A DNA stretch of 64,000 nucleotides from Proteles cristata cristata (GCA_017311185.1 JAESUZ010002555.1:248001-312000); one strand, 5' to 3'; positions 10,013 to 20,775 are shown, counted from the stretch's first letter. Made by a program: numbers and translations. The notes: a model not told the origin generated them from the letters alone.

Positions 10013-10409
10013 AACATTCTATATTTTCTAAAATAATATGCTATATTTCTACATTTAGAAAAAAGTGAAAAAATTGTAAGCCTCACTAATAGAAATGAGC
10101 ATGCCTAATTACAGGTTTTTTGCAAAAGCAATTTATTAATAGGTATTGAGATCTTTAAAAATATTCAAACCAGGAATATTTCAAACAGAAATTTCAAACA
10201 AAACGTTTGGACAAAATCCACAGCAACTCATTAACAGTGATCACTTTTGTGGAGTCTGTCTGGGGAAAGAGGTGTTAGGGAACTTTTACTTTTTTAGTTG
10301 GTATATTTCTTCAGAGTTTGTTTATTTAACAATGAGCATGTGCTACTTTCAGAATCACACACACGTGCACACACTAGACCAGGATTCCTAGAACAGGAAT
10401 CCTATCTCT
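10013..10409 (+). mobile_element. Probable old L1M 3' UTR
   Basis: TTAACAGTGATCACTTTTGT and GGAACTTTTACTTTTTTAGT, then CAATGAGCATGTGCTACTTT, resemble the 3' UTR of old L1M/HAL1 elements ('TTAACAGTGGTTA...'). It is continuous with 9049-9467 across the young L1. Confidence 0.5.
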
Positions 10410-10423
10410 AGAAATCTATCCTT

Positions 10424-10673
10424 GGGGTGTCTGGGTGGCTCAGTTGATTGAGTGTCTGACTTCAGCTCAGGTCATGATTTCATGGTTCATGGGTTTGAGC
10501 CCCATGTCGGGCTCTGTGCTGAATGCTTGCTCAGAGCCTGGAGCCTGCTTTGGATTCTGTGTCTCCTCTCTCTGACCCTACCCTGCTCACACTCTGTCTC
10601 ACAAAAATAAATAAATGTAAAACAAAAGAAAATAAAGTGTAAATCTCCCTTCCATTAAAAAAAAAAAAAAGAA
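10424..10673 (+). mobile_element. Can-SINE with long complex tail
   Basis: Head GGGGTGTCTGGGTGGCTCAG. The 3' end extends through AAATAAAGTGTAAATCTCCC to a second poly(A). TSD AGAAAYCTATCCTT lies at 10410-10423 and 10674-10687, so the extra tail sequence belongs to the insertion. Confidence 0.9.
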
Positions 10674-10702
10674 AGAAACCTATCCTTAAAAAAATATTGC
10701 TT

Positions 10703-10926
10703 GGGGTGCCTGGGTGGCTCAGTCGGTTAAGTGGCCAACTTTGGCTCAGATCATGATCTCGCGGTTCTGGAGTTCAAGCCCTGCATCAGGCTCTGGGTTG
10801 ACAGCTCAGAGCCTGGAGCCTGCTTCAGATTCTGTGTCTCCCTCTCTCTCTGCCCTCCCCTGCTCACACTCTGTCTCTTTGTCTCTCAAAAATAAATACT
10901 TTAAAACATTTTTTAACAATTTTTTT
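10703..10926 (+). mobile_element. Can-SINE, long type
   Basis: Full-length copy with TSD AAATATTGCT at 10693-10702 and 10927-10936. Confidence 0.9.
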
Positions 10927-10982
10927 AAATATTGCTAATTGATAATCTGAACAGGCCTGTATCTATTAAAGAAATTGAATCA

Positions 10983-11191
10983 GGGGCGCTTGGGTGGTTC
11001 GGTCAGCTGAGAGTCCGACTCTTGATTTCAACTCAGGTTATGATCTCAAGGTTCATGGGTTTGAGCCCTGCATCTGGCTCTGCATTGACAGTGCTGAGCC
11101 TGCTTGGGATTCTCTTTCTCTTTCTCTCTCTTTCTCCCCTGTTCATGTGCTCTCTCTCTCAAAAGAAATAAATAAACTTAAAAAAAAAAAA
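10983..11191 (+). mobile_element. Can-SINE inserted in old L1 ORF2
   Basis: Head GGGGCGCTTGGGTGGTTCGG and tail AAATAAATAAACTT(A)n. L1 sequence AAAGAAATTGAATCA before it resumes as GACTCAATAATTAAG after it, with a degenerate TSD. Confidence 0.9.
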
Positions 11192-12533
11192 AGAAGTGAC
11201 TCAATAATTAAGATATTTCCAAAACAGAAAGCACCAGGCCCAGAAGGGTTCACTAGCAAATTCTACCAAACATTTAAGGAAGAAATTAAACCAATTCTCT
11301 ACAATCTCTTTCAGAAGACAGAAGTAGAAGGAATACTTCCCAACTTATGTTATGAGGCCAGCATTATCCTCATACCAAAACCAGACAAAAACATTACAAG
11401 AAAACTATAAACCAAATCTCTCATGAATACAGATGCAAAATTCCTCCACAAAATATTAACAGTTTGAATCCAACAATGTATAAAAATTATACACCATGAC
11501 TAGGTGAGATTTATCCCAGGTATGCAAGGCTGGTTTAACATTCAAAACTCAACTAATATAAAACATCCTATCAATAGGCTAAAAAAGAAAAACCACATGA
11601 TAATATGAACAGATACAGAAAAAGCATTTGCCAAAATCCAACACCCATTCATTATAAAAACTCACAGTATCTAGGAATAGAGGGGTACTTCTTCAACTTG
11701 ATAAAGAATGTCTACCCAAAACCTATAGCCAATATCATTACTCAGTGATGTGAAACCAGTTTTCCCACTAAGATCGGGAACAAGGTAAACATGCTCCTTC
11801 TCACCACTGTTTCCAACATTGTACTGGAAGTCCTAGCTAATCCAATAAGACCAGAGAAGGAAATAAAAGAGATACAGATTAAGAAGGAAGAAACTAAACT
11901 GTATCTGTTTCACAAATGACATGATTGCCTGTATGAAAAGTCTAAAAGAATCAACAGCAACTAAAATCCTGGAATTAATAAGCAATTGTAGCAAGGTTAC
12001 AGGATACAAGGTTAAGATTCCAAAGTCACCTTCCTATATACTAGCAAATGGAACAAGCGGAATTTGAAATTACCATTTACATTAGCAACCCCCTCCAAAA
12101 TATTCATTTATTTTTGATATGGAGTATCATATGAACAGGCCTACATGAGAAAAAAACTAGAAAACTCTGACGGAAGATATCAGAGAAGAACTAAATAAAC
12201 AAAGAGCTACTGATTCCATGTTCATGGATAGGAAGACTCAATATTGTCAAGATGCCAGTTCTTCCCAGCTTGATCTGGAGATTCAATACAGTCCCAGTAA
12301 AAATTCCAGCAATTTATTTTGTGGATATCAATAAGCTGATTCTCAAGTTTATAGGAAGAGGCAAAAGACCCAGAATACTCACCTCAATATTGAAGGAGAA
12401 GAACAAAGTCAGAAGACTGATGATACCCAACTTTAAGACAGCATAGTATTGGTGAAGAAAACTGACAAAAAGGTCAATGAAACAGAATAGAAAACTCAGA
12501 AACAGACCCACGTAAATATAACCAACTGATGTT

Positions 12534-12722
12534 GGGGGTGCCTAGGTGGTTAAGTATCCAGCCAGTTAAGTATCCGACTCTTGATTTCGGCTCAGGTTCA
12601 TGAGTTTGAGCCCCACGTTGCACTCCCCACTGATAGTGCAGAGCCTGCTTGGGATTCTCTGTCTCCATCTCTCTCTGCCCCTCCCCTGCTTGCACTCTCT
12701 CTCAAAAATAAACTTTAAAAAA
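12534..12722 (+). mobile_element. Can-SINE with head duplication
   Basis: The head shows GGTTAAGTATCCAGCCAGTTAAGTATCC, a short tandem copying of the GTTAAGTATCC segment. The body and tail are standard. Inserted in the old L1. Confidence 0.85.
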
Positions 12723-12724
12723 TA

Positions 12725-12757
12725 TGTGTGTGTGTGTATATACATATATATATAGGT
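12725..12757. repeat. (TG)n(TA)n microsatellite
   Basis: TGTGTGTGTGTG followed by TATATACATATATATATA, grown from the tail of the SINE at 12534-12722. Confidence 0.9.
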
Positions 12758-13042
12758 AATACAATGAACAAAGATATTCTTTTCAATAAATGGTGCTGGA
12801 ACAATTGAACATCTATATACCAAAACATGCATTTAGATATAGACCTACATTCTTCACAGAAACTAATTCAAAACAGATCCTAGACCTAAACGTAAAATTC
12901 AAAACCATAGAACTCCTGGGAGATAACATATGAGAAACCCTAAATGACCTTCAGTAAAGTCATGATTTTGTAGATTGAACACCAAAGGGATGATCCATGA
13001 AAGAAATAATTACTAAGCTGGGCTTCATTAAAATTAAGAACT

Positions 13043-13196
13043 GGGGGCACCTGGGTGACTCAGTCAGTTGAGCACCTGACTCTTGGTTTCAGCTTAGGGC
13101 ATGATCTCACGGTTCATGAGTTTGAGCCCTACCTCGGGGTCTGTGCTGAGGGCTTGGAGCCTGCTTGGGATTCTGTCTCCTCTCTCTACCCCTCCC

Positions 13197-13279
<83 letters not shown>

Positions 13280-13325
13280 TGCGTGCACTCCCTCTCAAAA
13301 TAAACAAATAAACTTTAAAAGAATT
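13043..13325 (+). mobile_element. Can-SINE expanded by a microsatellite
   Basis: The copy is longer than usual because its CT-rich body has grown into (TC)n(AC)n at 13199-13276. The SINE tail CTCAAAATAAACAAATAAAC follows. Inserted in the old L1 between TAAAATTAAGAACT and AAACCTCTGCTCTGC. Confidence 0.9.
13199..13276. repeat. Compound (TC)n(AC)n microsatellite
   Basis: About 42 bases of CT repeat followed directly by about 35 bases of CA repeat. Long pure runs make it a likely polymorphic marker. The peptide-like His-Thr and Arg-Glu frames here are artefacts of the repeat. Confidence 0.95.
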
Positions 13326-13452
13326 TAAAAACCTCTGCTCTGCAAATGACAATGTCAAGAAAATGAGGAGATGGGCTACAGAGTAGGATAAAATATTTGC
13401 AAAAGATACATCTGATAAAGGACTGTCGTCCAAAATATACAAACTCTTAAAG

Positions 13453-13545
13453 GGGTGATGGGCATGGAGGAGGGCACTTGTTGGGATGAGCACTGGGTGT
13501 TATATGGAAATCAACTTGACAATAAACTATTAAAAAACAAACAAC
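13453..13545 (+). mobile_element. Very short young L1 3' end
   Basis: Only about 93 bases: GGGTGATGGGCATGGAGGAG, GCACTTGTTGGGATGAGCAC, CAATAAACTAT and an A-rich tail. An 18-bp TSD with one mismatch (ATATAYAAACTCTTAAAG) lies at 13435-13452 and 13546-13563, inside the old L1. Confidence 0.95.
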
Positions 13546-13726
13546 ATATATAAACTCTTAAAGCTCAACAATATGAAAGTTAATAATCTGATTGAAAAAT
13601 GGGCAAAAGTCCTGAACAGATATGTCACCAAAGAAGATATCCAGAGTGCACAGAAGTATATGAAAAGATGCTCAACATCATATGTTAGCGGGGAAATTAA
13701 AATTAAAACAAAGATGAGATGCCACC

Positions 13727-14647
13727 TGTATAGGAAAACCCTCACAGTCCTCCTATATTCGTATCCTTTACTCTCACATGACTACCCCACTCACAATGCT
13801 TCTGACACCAGGTGCATGGGGTTTTTTCCCTATAACAAGCAATTCTACAACACCAACTGGGTGTCCTGTAATTTACCTCAATTCTGACACTATCTACTTG
13901 GAGACAGCATCAGATCCCACAGGTTAAAGGCTCACTCCCACAAGACTTCCCTCCACCTCAGATGCCAAGGACAAGTCTTCCGTACCCAGGTTACCCACAA
14001 CGTTATCCGATTGTCTACAGATCGAAGTTCCCATACCTCCTCCTCCCTGGATTTGATTAATTTGCTAGAACAGTTCATGGAATTCAGGAATATATTTACC
14101 AACATTTACAGTTGATGAAAGGATGTGATAAAGGAGACAGATGATTAGCCAGGTGAAGAGATACATAAGGTGAGGCCTGGGAGGGTCCCAAGCTTCTGTC
14201 CCTGTGGAGTTGGGGTGCATCACCCTCCTGGCACGTGGATGTATTTACCCACCTGGAAGCTTCCCAAACCTCACAGTATTGGGATTTTTGTGGCGGCTTC
14301 CTCATGGAGGCATTAATTATTTAGTCCATTTCCATCCCCTCTCCCCTCTCTATAGAATGGGGGGATGGGGTAAAAATTCTAAGCTTTTAACCATGGTCTT
14401 TATAGTGACCAGTTCCCACCCAGAAGCCATCCATCAGCCCACCCAGAGTCACCTCATTAGAGCAAAAGACACTCAGGAAATTCTAAGGGATATAAGATCC
14501 CTATGTCAGGAACCTGGCTCAAAAATCAAATATCAGAAGAAAAGATGCTCCTAGCTCGCTAATCTCGGGAAATTACCAGGGGGTCAGGAGCTCTGTGCCA
14601 GGAACCATGGACAGAGACCAACATGTATTTTTTTCTGTTATTTCACA
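13727..14647 (+). mobile_element. Solo LTR, ERVL-type (MER21-like)
   Basis: A 921-base unit starting TG (TGTATAGGAAAACCC) and ending CA (GTTATTTCACA). It is flanked by the 5-bp duplication CCACC (13722-13726 and 14648-14652), placed exactly inside the L1 phrase GATGCCACC|ACATGCC. Interior landmarks such as GACAGCATCAGATCCCACAG and CCGATTGTCTACAGATCGAA recall MER21-type LTRs. No retroviral gene is present, so this is a recombination remnant. The family name is from memory. Confidence 0.8.
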
Positions 14648-14664
14648 CCACCACATGCCTTTTA

Positions 14665-14890
14665 TTTTTTTATTTTTTTAAATATTTTTATTTATTTCTA
14701 GGAGAGAGAGAGAGAGAGACAGCGTGAGCAGGGGAGGGTCAGAGAGAGAGGGAGTCACAGACTGAAACAGGCTCCAGGCTCCCGAGCTGGCAGTCAGCAC
14801 AGAGCCCGACGCGGGGCTCGAACCCACGAACCGCGAGATCATGACCTAAGCGAAAGTCGGACGCTTAACCGACTAAGCCACCCAGGCGCC
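14665..14890 (-). mobile_element. Can-SINE, young subtype
   Basis: Antisense young copy (CTGCCAGCTC and CTAGAAATAAATA on the minus strand). A perfect 17-bp TSD (CCACCACATGCCTTTTA) lies at 14648-14664 and 14891-14907. The duplicated site includes the LTR's own CCACC, so the SINE came after the LTR. Confidence 0.95.
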
Positions 14891-15279
14891 CCACCACATG
14901 CCTTTTAGAATTGCCAATAGCCAGGACACTGACAACGCCAAATGTTGATTATGGGGTGAAGCAACAGGAACTCTCATCTGTTGCTGGTGGGAATGCAAAA
15001 TGGTAGAGACGCTTTGAAGACAGTTTGGCAGTCTTTTACAAAACAAGATACATTCTTACCATAATTCCAGCAATCGTGCTCTCTGGCATTTACCCAAATG
15101 AACCTAAAACACGTCCACACAAAAGCCTTCATGTTGGTGTTTACAGCAGCTTTATTCATGATTCCAAAAAAAACTGGTAGAAATTAAGATGTCCTTCAGT
15201 TAGTGAATGGATAAACACACTATGGTTCATCCAGACAATGGAATATCATCTAGTGCTTTAAAAACAAAGGCAGGGGGGA

Positions 15280-15497
15280 TGGGCAGCTGGGTGGCTCAGT
15301 TGGTTAAGCATCTGACCTCAGCTCAGGTCATGATCTCAGCTCGTGAGTTCAAGTTCTACATCGGGCTCTGGCTGACAGCTCAGAGCCTGGAAACTGCTTC
15401 GGATTCTGTGTCTCCCTCTCTCTCTGCTCCTCCCTCGTTCATGTGCACGTGCGTGTGCTCTCCTCTCAAGAATAAACATTAAAAGATTTTTTTTAAG
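15280..15497 (+). mobile_element. Can-SINE inserted in old L1 3' region
   Basis: Head GGGCAGCTGGGTGGCTCAGT, short box-B deletions, tail AAGAATAAACATT. L1 resumes at about 15510 with GAGCTTCCACACCATGAAAA. Confidence 0.9.
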
Positions 15498-16010
15498 GGG
15501 GAGAAAAAGAGCTTCCACACCATGAAAAGACATCGAGGAAGCTTAAATACATAGTCCCATGTGAAAGAAGCCAATCTGAAAAGACTACATATTGTATGAT
15601 TTGAACTACATGACATCCTGGAAAATGCAGAACTATGAATGAAGAGAGTATAAAGATCAGTGGTTGCCAGGAGCTAGTGGGGAAGGACAGATGAATAGAC
15701 GGAGCACAGAGGATTTTTACGGCAGTGAAACTACTCGGTGTGATACCACAGCGGTGGATACATGTCATTCTACATTTGTCAAGACCCAGAGAATGTATAA
15801 CACCAAGGGTGACTCCTCACGTAAACCGTGGACTTTGGATGATACTGATATGGGACAGTGATTGGAACAGATGTGCCCCTTTGGTGCAGGATGTCAGCAG
15901 TGGGACAGGTTGTATGTGTGCAGGGACAGGGAATAAATAGAAAGGCTCTGTACTTTTCACTCGGTTTTTCTGTGAACCTGAAAAAGAGGTTTATTAATTT
16001 AAAAAATTAC

Positions 16011-16512
16011 TTAGGCATAGGAATATAACCCTTTGGTTATTTGTGATAGCAAACAGGTGTAAGCCATCTTGCAGTCTGAAGGCAGGGAAACGGTTATAGG
16101 AATGACATCCCACAGCCACTCAGTTCTAGCTGTGAAGCATTTATAATGAGCAGGGCAAATGCTGAGAAATTGGAAAAAAAGGGGGGGGCAGGTATATATA
16201 ACTGTACGAATGGAATGATAAAATCATGGACTGCAAAACAGACTAGGAAGTAACCTGCTGAAACGTTAGCAGTGAGCTAGCTGTGTTTGAGTTTCAAATT
16301 CTGTTTTTATAAATGTGTACTCCTTTATTGTAAAACTCATGATAGAAAACTTAAAATTACAGAAATCGAGAGCAAACAGAAATCACCCCTAAACCCATTA
16401 TCTGGAAATAAGAAGGACCACCTTCAGCGGGTGATTTTCTTTTCTTTCTGTCCTACTATTTGCAGATTTTCTACTGTGAGAAAATTTGATGTCCTTTAAA
16501 ATAATCCTCTTA
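16011..16512. other. Unique or unresolved sequence
   Basis: No repeat recognised with confidence, and no exon. An 8-base G run lies near 16185. Confidence 0.4.
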
Positions 16513-16640
16513 GGGGAGCTTGGCTGGCCCATTCAGTAGAGCATGTGACTCTTGGTCTTGGGGTCATGAGTTCGAGCCCCATGTGTGGCATGGAATTTAC
16601 TCAAAAATTCAAAAAATTTAAAAATAATAATAAAATAAAA
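16513..16640 (+). mobile_element. Short Can-SINE, older type
   Basis: GGGGAGCTTGGCTGGCCCAT head, TGACTCTTGGTCTTGGGGTC, GAGTTCGAGCCCCATGTGTG, then an A/T-rich tail without CT body. A degenerate TSD (AAATMATCCTYTT) flanks it. Confidence 0.85.
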
Positions 16641-16864
16641 TCATCCTTTTCAGACATCAGTTTTAAGGCCACCAACAGCTTCTCTGCAGAATCTTCCAAA
16701 TCTTCCTGTTTCAGTGGATCTCTCGTCTGTCTATACTCTGTGTCTGTTTTAGCATGGGACATAGTTTATGCTTATTAATTGTGTACTTGCATTTCCTCAC
16801 TCACTGCAAGCAGAGGTAAGTCTTACCCCTTTTTATATCCTGGCTCTGTATCAAGAAATTTACT

Positions 16865-17077
16865 GGGGCACCTGGGTGGCTCAGTCGGTTAAGCACCTGA
16901 CTCGTGGCTTTGGCTCAGGTCACCATCTCGAGGCTCGCGAGCTTGAGCCCCTATCAGCTCTGTGCTGACAGTGCAGAGCCAGCTTGGGATCTTCCCTCTC
17001 TCTCTGCCCTTCCCCTGCTCACATGCTCTCTCTCTCAAAATAAGTGAATAAACTTAAAAAAAAAAAAAAAGGAAAGG
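16865..17077 (+). mobile_element. Can-SINE, long type
   Basis: Head GGGGCACCTGGGTGGCTCAG and tail (A)n. TSD AAGAAATTTACT at 16853-16864 and 17078-17089 is perfect. Confidence 0.95.
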
Positions 17078-17089
17078 AAGAAATTTACT

Positions 17090-17714
17090 TATTAAATGTC
17101 CCTGGCCGGTATCTTCGTGTGCCCAGCCAACACAGTGGATGCTCAAAGAGGATCTTTCAGGGGAGTTCAATGGCCTAAATCTCTCCCAACTCCCTAGCTT
17201 GAACGTTGTTCATCTCTCCCTCCCACAGACCAGGACACAAAGGGCAGGGCATTTTTTCCAGAGGGGCCCCAGTCATAATGCACCTTTGTATGAAGAAGCA
17301 ACCTTTGCACCGGCTCCAATTGGTATTTTCAGATAAGTCCGTTTATCAGATTAACTAGTTGGCACCGACATGCAGCATCTGACCCTGGGACAGAGATATA
17401 GGAGCACTAAGGTGGGGTGGCGAGCAGGGGGTGGGGGTACAGGAAAGATCTAGCTGGTGCGGAACAAACGGTGTGAGTGTTCTGGGGTAGATGAGGCAGA
17501 CTGGGGGCGAGACAGGCAAGGAGGCAGGGATTGGGGTTGGGGCAGCCCAAACTAAGGAGACCGATAAAATAAATTTCACCTACTTTACCAAAGAGCTTAG
17601 AGCCCCAGTGTGAGCTGAAACCCAGGGGCAGCAGGAGAACCCAGGGGGCCACCACCAGCAGCCTCAGCCTGTCATTTTAGCATTCAGGTGATCGTTTCTT
17701 TTCTGTCCCTAATG
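17090..17714. other. Unique sequence
   Basis: No repeat or exon recognised. The 17400-17560 part is G-rich on the plus strand (AGCAGGGGGTGGGGGTACAG) and gives proline-rich chance frames on the minus strand. Confidence 0.45.
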
Positions 17715-17925
17715 ATGACGACCTCCACAACTATATAGTGCCACCGGTCTATGCTTTTTGTTGTATTCACCCGATTAATCTAAAAAACCAGAGGAGATTG
17801 CTGTAATTATCTTTATGTTACAGACGAGGAAACTGGCATAAAAAGATTAAGGAACGTGTCCAAGTTCCGCACCCAGACGTGGACAATGTAGAGTGTGAGC
17901 CCATCAGAACCGTGCTCGGCCGTGC
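17715..17925 (-). mobile_element. MIR SINE
   Basis: TTACAGACGAGGAAACTGGC, AAAAGATTAAGGAACGTGTC, CAAGTTCCGCACCCAGACGT and GAGCCCATCAGAACCGTGCT follow MIR on the minus strand. Confidence 0.75.
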
Positions 17926-18299
17926 TGAGTGCTCCCCAAGTGGGAAGAGGGCATAATGAGATCCTCCCTTCCAGGATGAGGCCCCTGGGGCCCCTGCTCA
18001 GCCCTTTTCCTTTTCCTTTCTGGTTCTACAGGAGGAGGCAAAAGGGCTGGAAAGCCTGGAGCACTGAGGTGATTTTCACTTGCCTTCAGGACCGTTTAGA
18101 GGCTGACCCGTAAACAAACTCTTAAAAAAAAGAGAGAGAGAGAAAAGGAGATCCTCCCACCACCCCTAATTGGGTCATATTCATAAGCTCCCCCCCAATC
18201 TATCAGCCTACACAGCTGCTGCGTTTAGTTTAGCCTTGCAAATAACCCCTAAGCAACTCCGGGAGCCCAGAGAAGTTCAGGCATTTAAAAATGCTTACT

Positions 18300-18519
18300 G
18301 GGGCGCCTGGGTGGCTCAGTCGGTTAAGCGTTCGACTTCGGCACAGGTCATGATCTCACAGTTTGTGAGTTTGAGCCTCACGTCGGACTCTGTGCTGACA
18401 GCCAGCTCAGAGCCTGGAGCCTGCTTCAGATTCTGTGTCTCCCTCTCTCTCTGCCCCTCCCCCGCTCACATTCTGTCTCTTGCTGTCTCTCAAAAATAAA
18501 TAAACATTAAAAAAATAAA
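18300..18519 (+). mobile_element. Can-SINE, long type
   Basis: GGGGCGCCTGGGTGGCTCAG to AAATAAATAAACATT. It has GACAGCCAGCTCAGAG, an intermediate state between the old and young subtypes. Its downstream target copy (AATACTTATTGTA) was reused by the next SINE. Confidence 0.95.
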
Positions 18520-18533
18520 AAATACTTATTGTA

Positions 18534-18625
18534 GGGGCGCCTGGTTGGCTCGATCAGTAGGGCATGAGACTCTCAGGGTCAGGAGTTCGAGCCCCACGTT
18601 GGGTGTGGAGCCTAATTAATATAAA
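18534..18625 (+). mobile_element. Short Can-SINE, older type
   Basis: Head GGGGCGCCTGGTTGGCTCGA, GAGTTCGAGCCCCACGTTGG, GTGGAGCCTAATTAATATAA. TSD AAATACTTRTTGTR lies at 18520-18533 and 18626-18639. Confidence 0.9.
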
Positions 18626-19184
18626 AAATACTTGTTGTGTACCTACTATGTGCGAAGCACTGGGCTAGGTGCCAAAATAATTTGGGGGCTGAATGGCTTA
18701 TTACAATAAACAAGATAGCAGAAAACTCTGAGGGTCTCCTCAAGCGGGGATGGAATGCATGGGATGACTGAGGCAATTCCCTTTTGCTCTGTGGCCCAGG
18801 CCTTTCCAAGAAGAGCAGCCACAGGAACAGGTGAGGAGTGGCCAATGTCAGGGATGCCTCTGAGATGGAGGATGCTTAATAGACACACTGACACCACAAG
18901 ATGTACGGGGTCTGGGTCCCTGAGTCCCTGCTTGGAGGTGATGAGGTGAGAAAAGCTGTCTACCTGTATGTAACCCTGTTACAGTAAAGTCTATTGTGTT
19001 GGGAGAATGACAGACAACAGCCCTGGTGTGTGCGATGAAGCTGTGGAAATGGGCTTCCCCTAGTCCGGGAAACTTGGCCACCCTCTTCTCCACAGGGCTC
19101 ATCTCTTCTGCGCAGTCTCCTGAAGCACCTTGTTTGAATTTCTACAATGGCCCCTCTAGCGGATGTTTTAGGGTCAGTCTCCTA
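18626..19184. other. Unique sequence, with a possible MIR start
   Basis: GTGTACCTACTATGTGCGAA, then GCACTGGGCTAGGTGCC, resemble the 3' end of a reverse MIR (18630-18690). The rest is unrecognised and shows no exon. Confidence 0.45.
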
Positions 19185-19285
19185 TTGGGTGGTGAGGTCC
19201 TGAAGGGTAGGGTTTAAATTAAACCCATCACTCAGGTGCTCAAGAAACAGATGATTCATTGGGAAGAAAGGAAGAATGATGTAGC
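19185..19285 (+). mobile_element. L2 3' end
   Basis: GTGAGGTCCTGAAGGGTAGG, then AGGTGCTCAAGAAACAGATG and ATTCATTGGGAAGAAAGGAA, match the L2 terminus. Confidence 0.6.
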
Positions 19286-19334
19286 TTTGGACAGAAGTCT
19301 AAACTGATGATTAGATACCCAAGTGGTCCTACTC

Positions 19335-19741
19335 GTGTGTGCACACGCGTGCGAGTTGGGGAGAGGAGAGAGAATCACAAGCAGGCCCTAAGCTGTCAGC
19401 ACAGAGCCCAACACGGGGCTTGATCTCACAAACCATTGAGATCATGACCTGAGCCAAATTCAAGAGCTGGACACATGGGGCGCCTGGGTGGCTCAGCCGG
19501 TTAAGCTTCCGACTTCGGCTGAGGTCATGATCTCACGGTTCGTGGGTTCGAGCCCTACATCGGGCTCTGCGCTGACAGCTAGCTCAGAGCCTGGAGCTTG
19601 TCTTCGGATTCTGTGTCTCCCACTCTCTCTGACCCTCCCCTGCACATGCTGTCTCTATCTCTCTCTCAAAAATAAATAAAAACATTTAAAACATTAAAAA
19701 AAAAGAGATGGACACGTAACCAACTGAGCCACTCAAGCACC
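19335..19741 (-). mobile_element. Older Can-SINE interrupted by a newer one
   Basis: Antisense SINE read in two pieces, 19335-19476 (GAATCACAAGCAGGCCCTAA ... GAGCTGGACAC) and 19703-19741 (GAGATGGACACGTAACCAAC ... GCACCCC). The plus-strand SINE at 19477-19702 sits inside it. Confidence 0.9.
19477..19702 (+). mobile_element. Can-SINE nested in an opposite-strand SINE
   Basis: Head GGGGCGCCTGGGTGGCTCAG. Intermediate subtype (GACAGCTAGCTCAGAG, GACCCTCCCC). TSD AAGAGMTGGACAC(A/G)T lies at 19462-19476 and 19703-19717. Confidence 0.95.
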
Positions 19742-19884
19742 CCTCCGCTAGCATTTTAAATAAGGGCTTCAGGCTCAGTAAGAGGTTACAGGTACTTTGG
19801 AATGTCAGAAAAGTATCAACATTGAGAACTCTCATAGCAGAAGCGATCCTGGAGGTCAAGATCATGGTAGCCAAGCACTGCACC

Positions 19885-20030
19885 GAGTTCTTTTCATCAT
19901 TATTTTACTCCATTCTCAGAGCAACCCCAGGAAGTAGTTACTATTATTGCAACTTCAAAGATGAGGAAGCGGAGACTTAGGTTATAATGGTCACATACTG
20001 GTAAGTTGAAAGCTAGAATTCAGGTACAAG
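19885..20030 (-). mobile_element. MIR SINE
   Basis: CATTCTCAGAGCAACCCCAG, AAAGATGAGGAAGCGGAGAC and GTCACATACTGGTAAGTTGA are MIR landmarks on the minus strand. Confidence 0.75.
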
Positions 20031-20109
20031 CACGAGCAAAACAATAAGCATAGTCATAATCATAAAGACATTGAGTTACATTTTTAAAAAATTTTTTAAA
20101 TTAAAAAAA

Positions 20110-20261
20110 AATGTTGTTGTTGTTTTTAGTGGGCTTCATGCCCAGCGTGAGCCCCATGTGGGGCTTGAATCATTGCCATGAGATCAAAACTGAGCTGAGA
20201 TTAAGAGTCAGACCCTTAACTGACTGAGACCCTTAACTGACTGAGCCACCTCAGATGCCCC
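20110..20261 (-). mobile_element. Short Can-SINE with 17-bp internal duplication
   Basis: Minus-strand head and box B with an A-rich tail. GACCCTTAACTGACTGA occurs twice in perfect tandem (20211-20227 and 20228-20244), lengthening the head. Confidence 0.85.
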
Positions 20262-20310
20262 TTGGGTTAGTATTTGTGAATACTCAGGATGCCTCAGATA
20301 ATTTCATACT

Positions 20311-20411
20311 TTTTTTTTTTAACCTAAACTCTATGCCCAATGTAGGGCTTGAACTCCTAACTCCAAGATCAATCATGACATGCTCTACCGACGGAGACAG
20401 ACAGGTGCCCC
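20311..20411 (-). mobile_element. Short Can-SINE, older type
   Basis: Poly(T), AACTCTATGCCCAATGTAGG, GGCTTGAACTCCTAACTCCA, ending CAGGTGCCCC. An imperfect TSD TAATTTMRTACTTT flanks it. Confidence 0.85.
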
Positions 20412-20559
20412 TAATTTAGTACTTTTAATACATTTACAACTTGGAGCCATCCTAAGAAACAGTATCTACAAATGCTAAAGTATAGCTCTACTAACCAACT
20501 AAGCTCTTAACCACTACGGCTTTAAGTAAGCATTTGGGGACACTCACTTATAAGGGCTA

Positions 20560-20760
20560 GAAAGACAATAATTTGCAAAGCACTTCACAGTTTGCAAACT
20601 GATTTCACAAACCTTATGTCCTTTGAGTCTCACAACATGTTGAAGGGAGGGGGAGAAGGTAAGTGTTTTGATACCCAATTGAAAGATGAGGAACCTGATA
20701 CTCCAGGATACAATCAACATTAGAACAGAGGCCTTATGACTTCTACTCCAGGCCTCATTA
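20560..20760 (-). mobile_element. MIR-like SINE
   Basis: GCAAAGCACTTCACAGTTTG, CTTTGAGTCTCACAACATGT and GAAAGATGAGGAACCTGATA resemble MIR/MIR3 on the minus strand. Confidence 0.65.
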
Positions 20761-20775
20761 AAAGCGTAAGTAGAA

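Larger units (their letters stand above)
10932..16010 (+). mobile_element. Old L1 backbone with seven nested insertions
   Basis: One old L1 (L1M-type) is read in pieces. ORF2 reverse-transcriptase region from 10932 (AACAGGCCTGTATCTATTAA; CAGAAAGCACCAGGCCCAGA at 11226) to 12530, then 12758-13042, 13326-13452, 13564-13726, and 14891-16010 after the LTR. The last piece carries the ORF2 C-terminus and 3' UTR (TGAAAAGACATCGAGGAAGC, AGTGGTTGCCAGGAGCTAGT, TTTTTCTGTGAACCTGAAAA). Frames are broken throughout, so no ORF2 protein is possible. Pieces join cleanly when the insertions are removed. Confidence 0.85.

Noticed and set aside
13197..13493. Peptides rich in Arg-Glu or His-Thr repeats
   Set aside because: Direct translation of the (TC)n(AC)n microsatellite.
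13727..14647. A full endogenous retrovirus
   Set aside because: Only one LTR is present, with a 5-bp TSD, and no gag, pol or env sequence. The second LTR-like element at 31525 belongs to a different family and is also solo.
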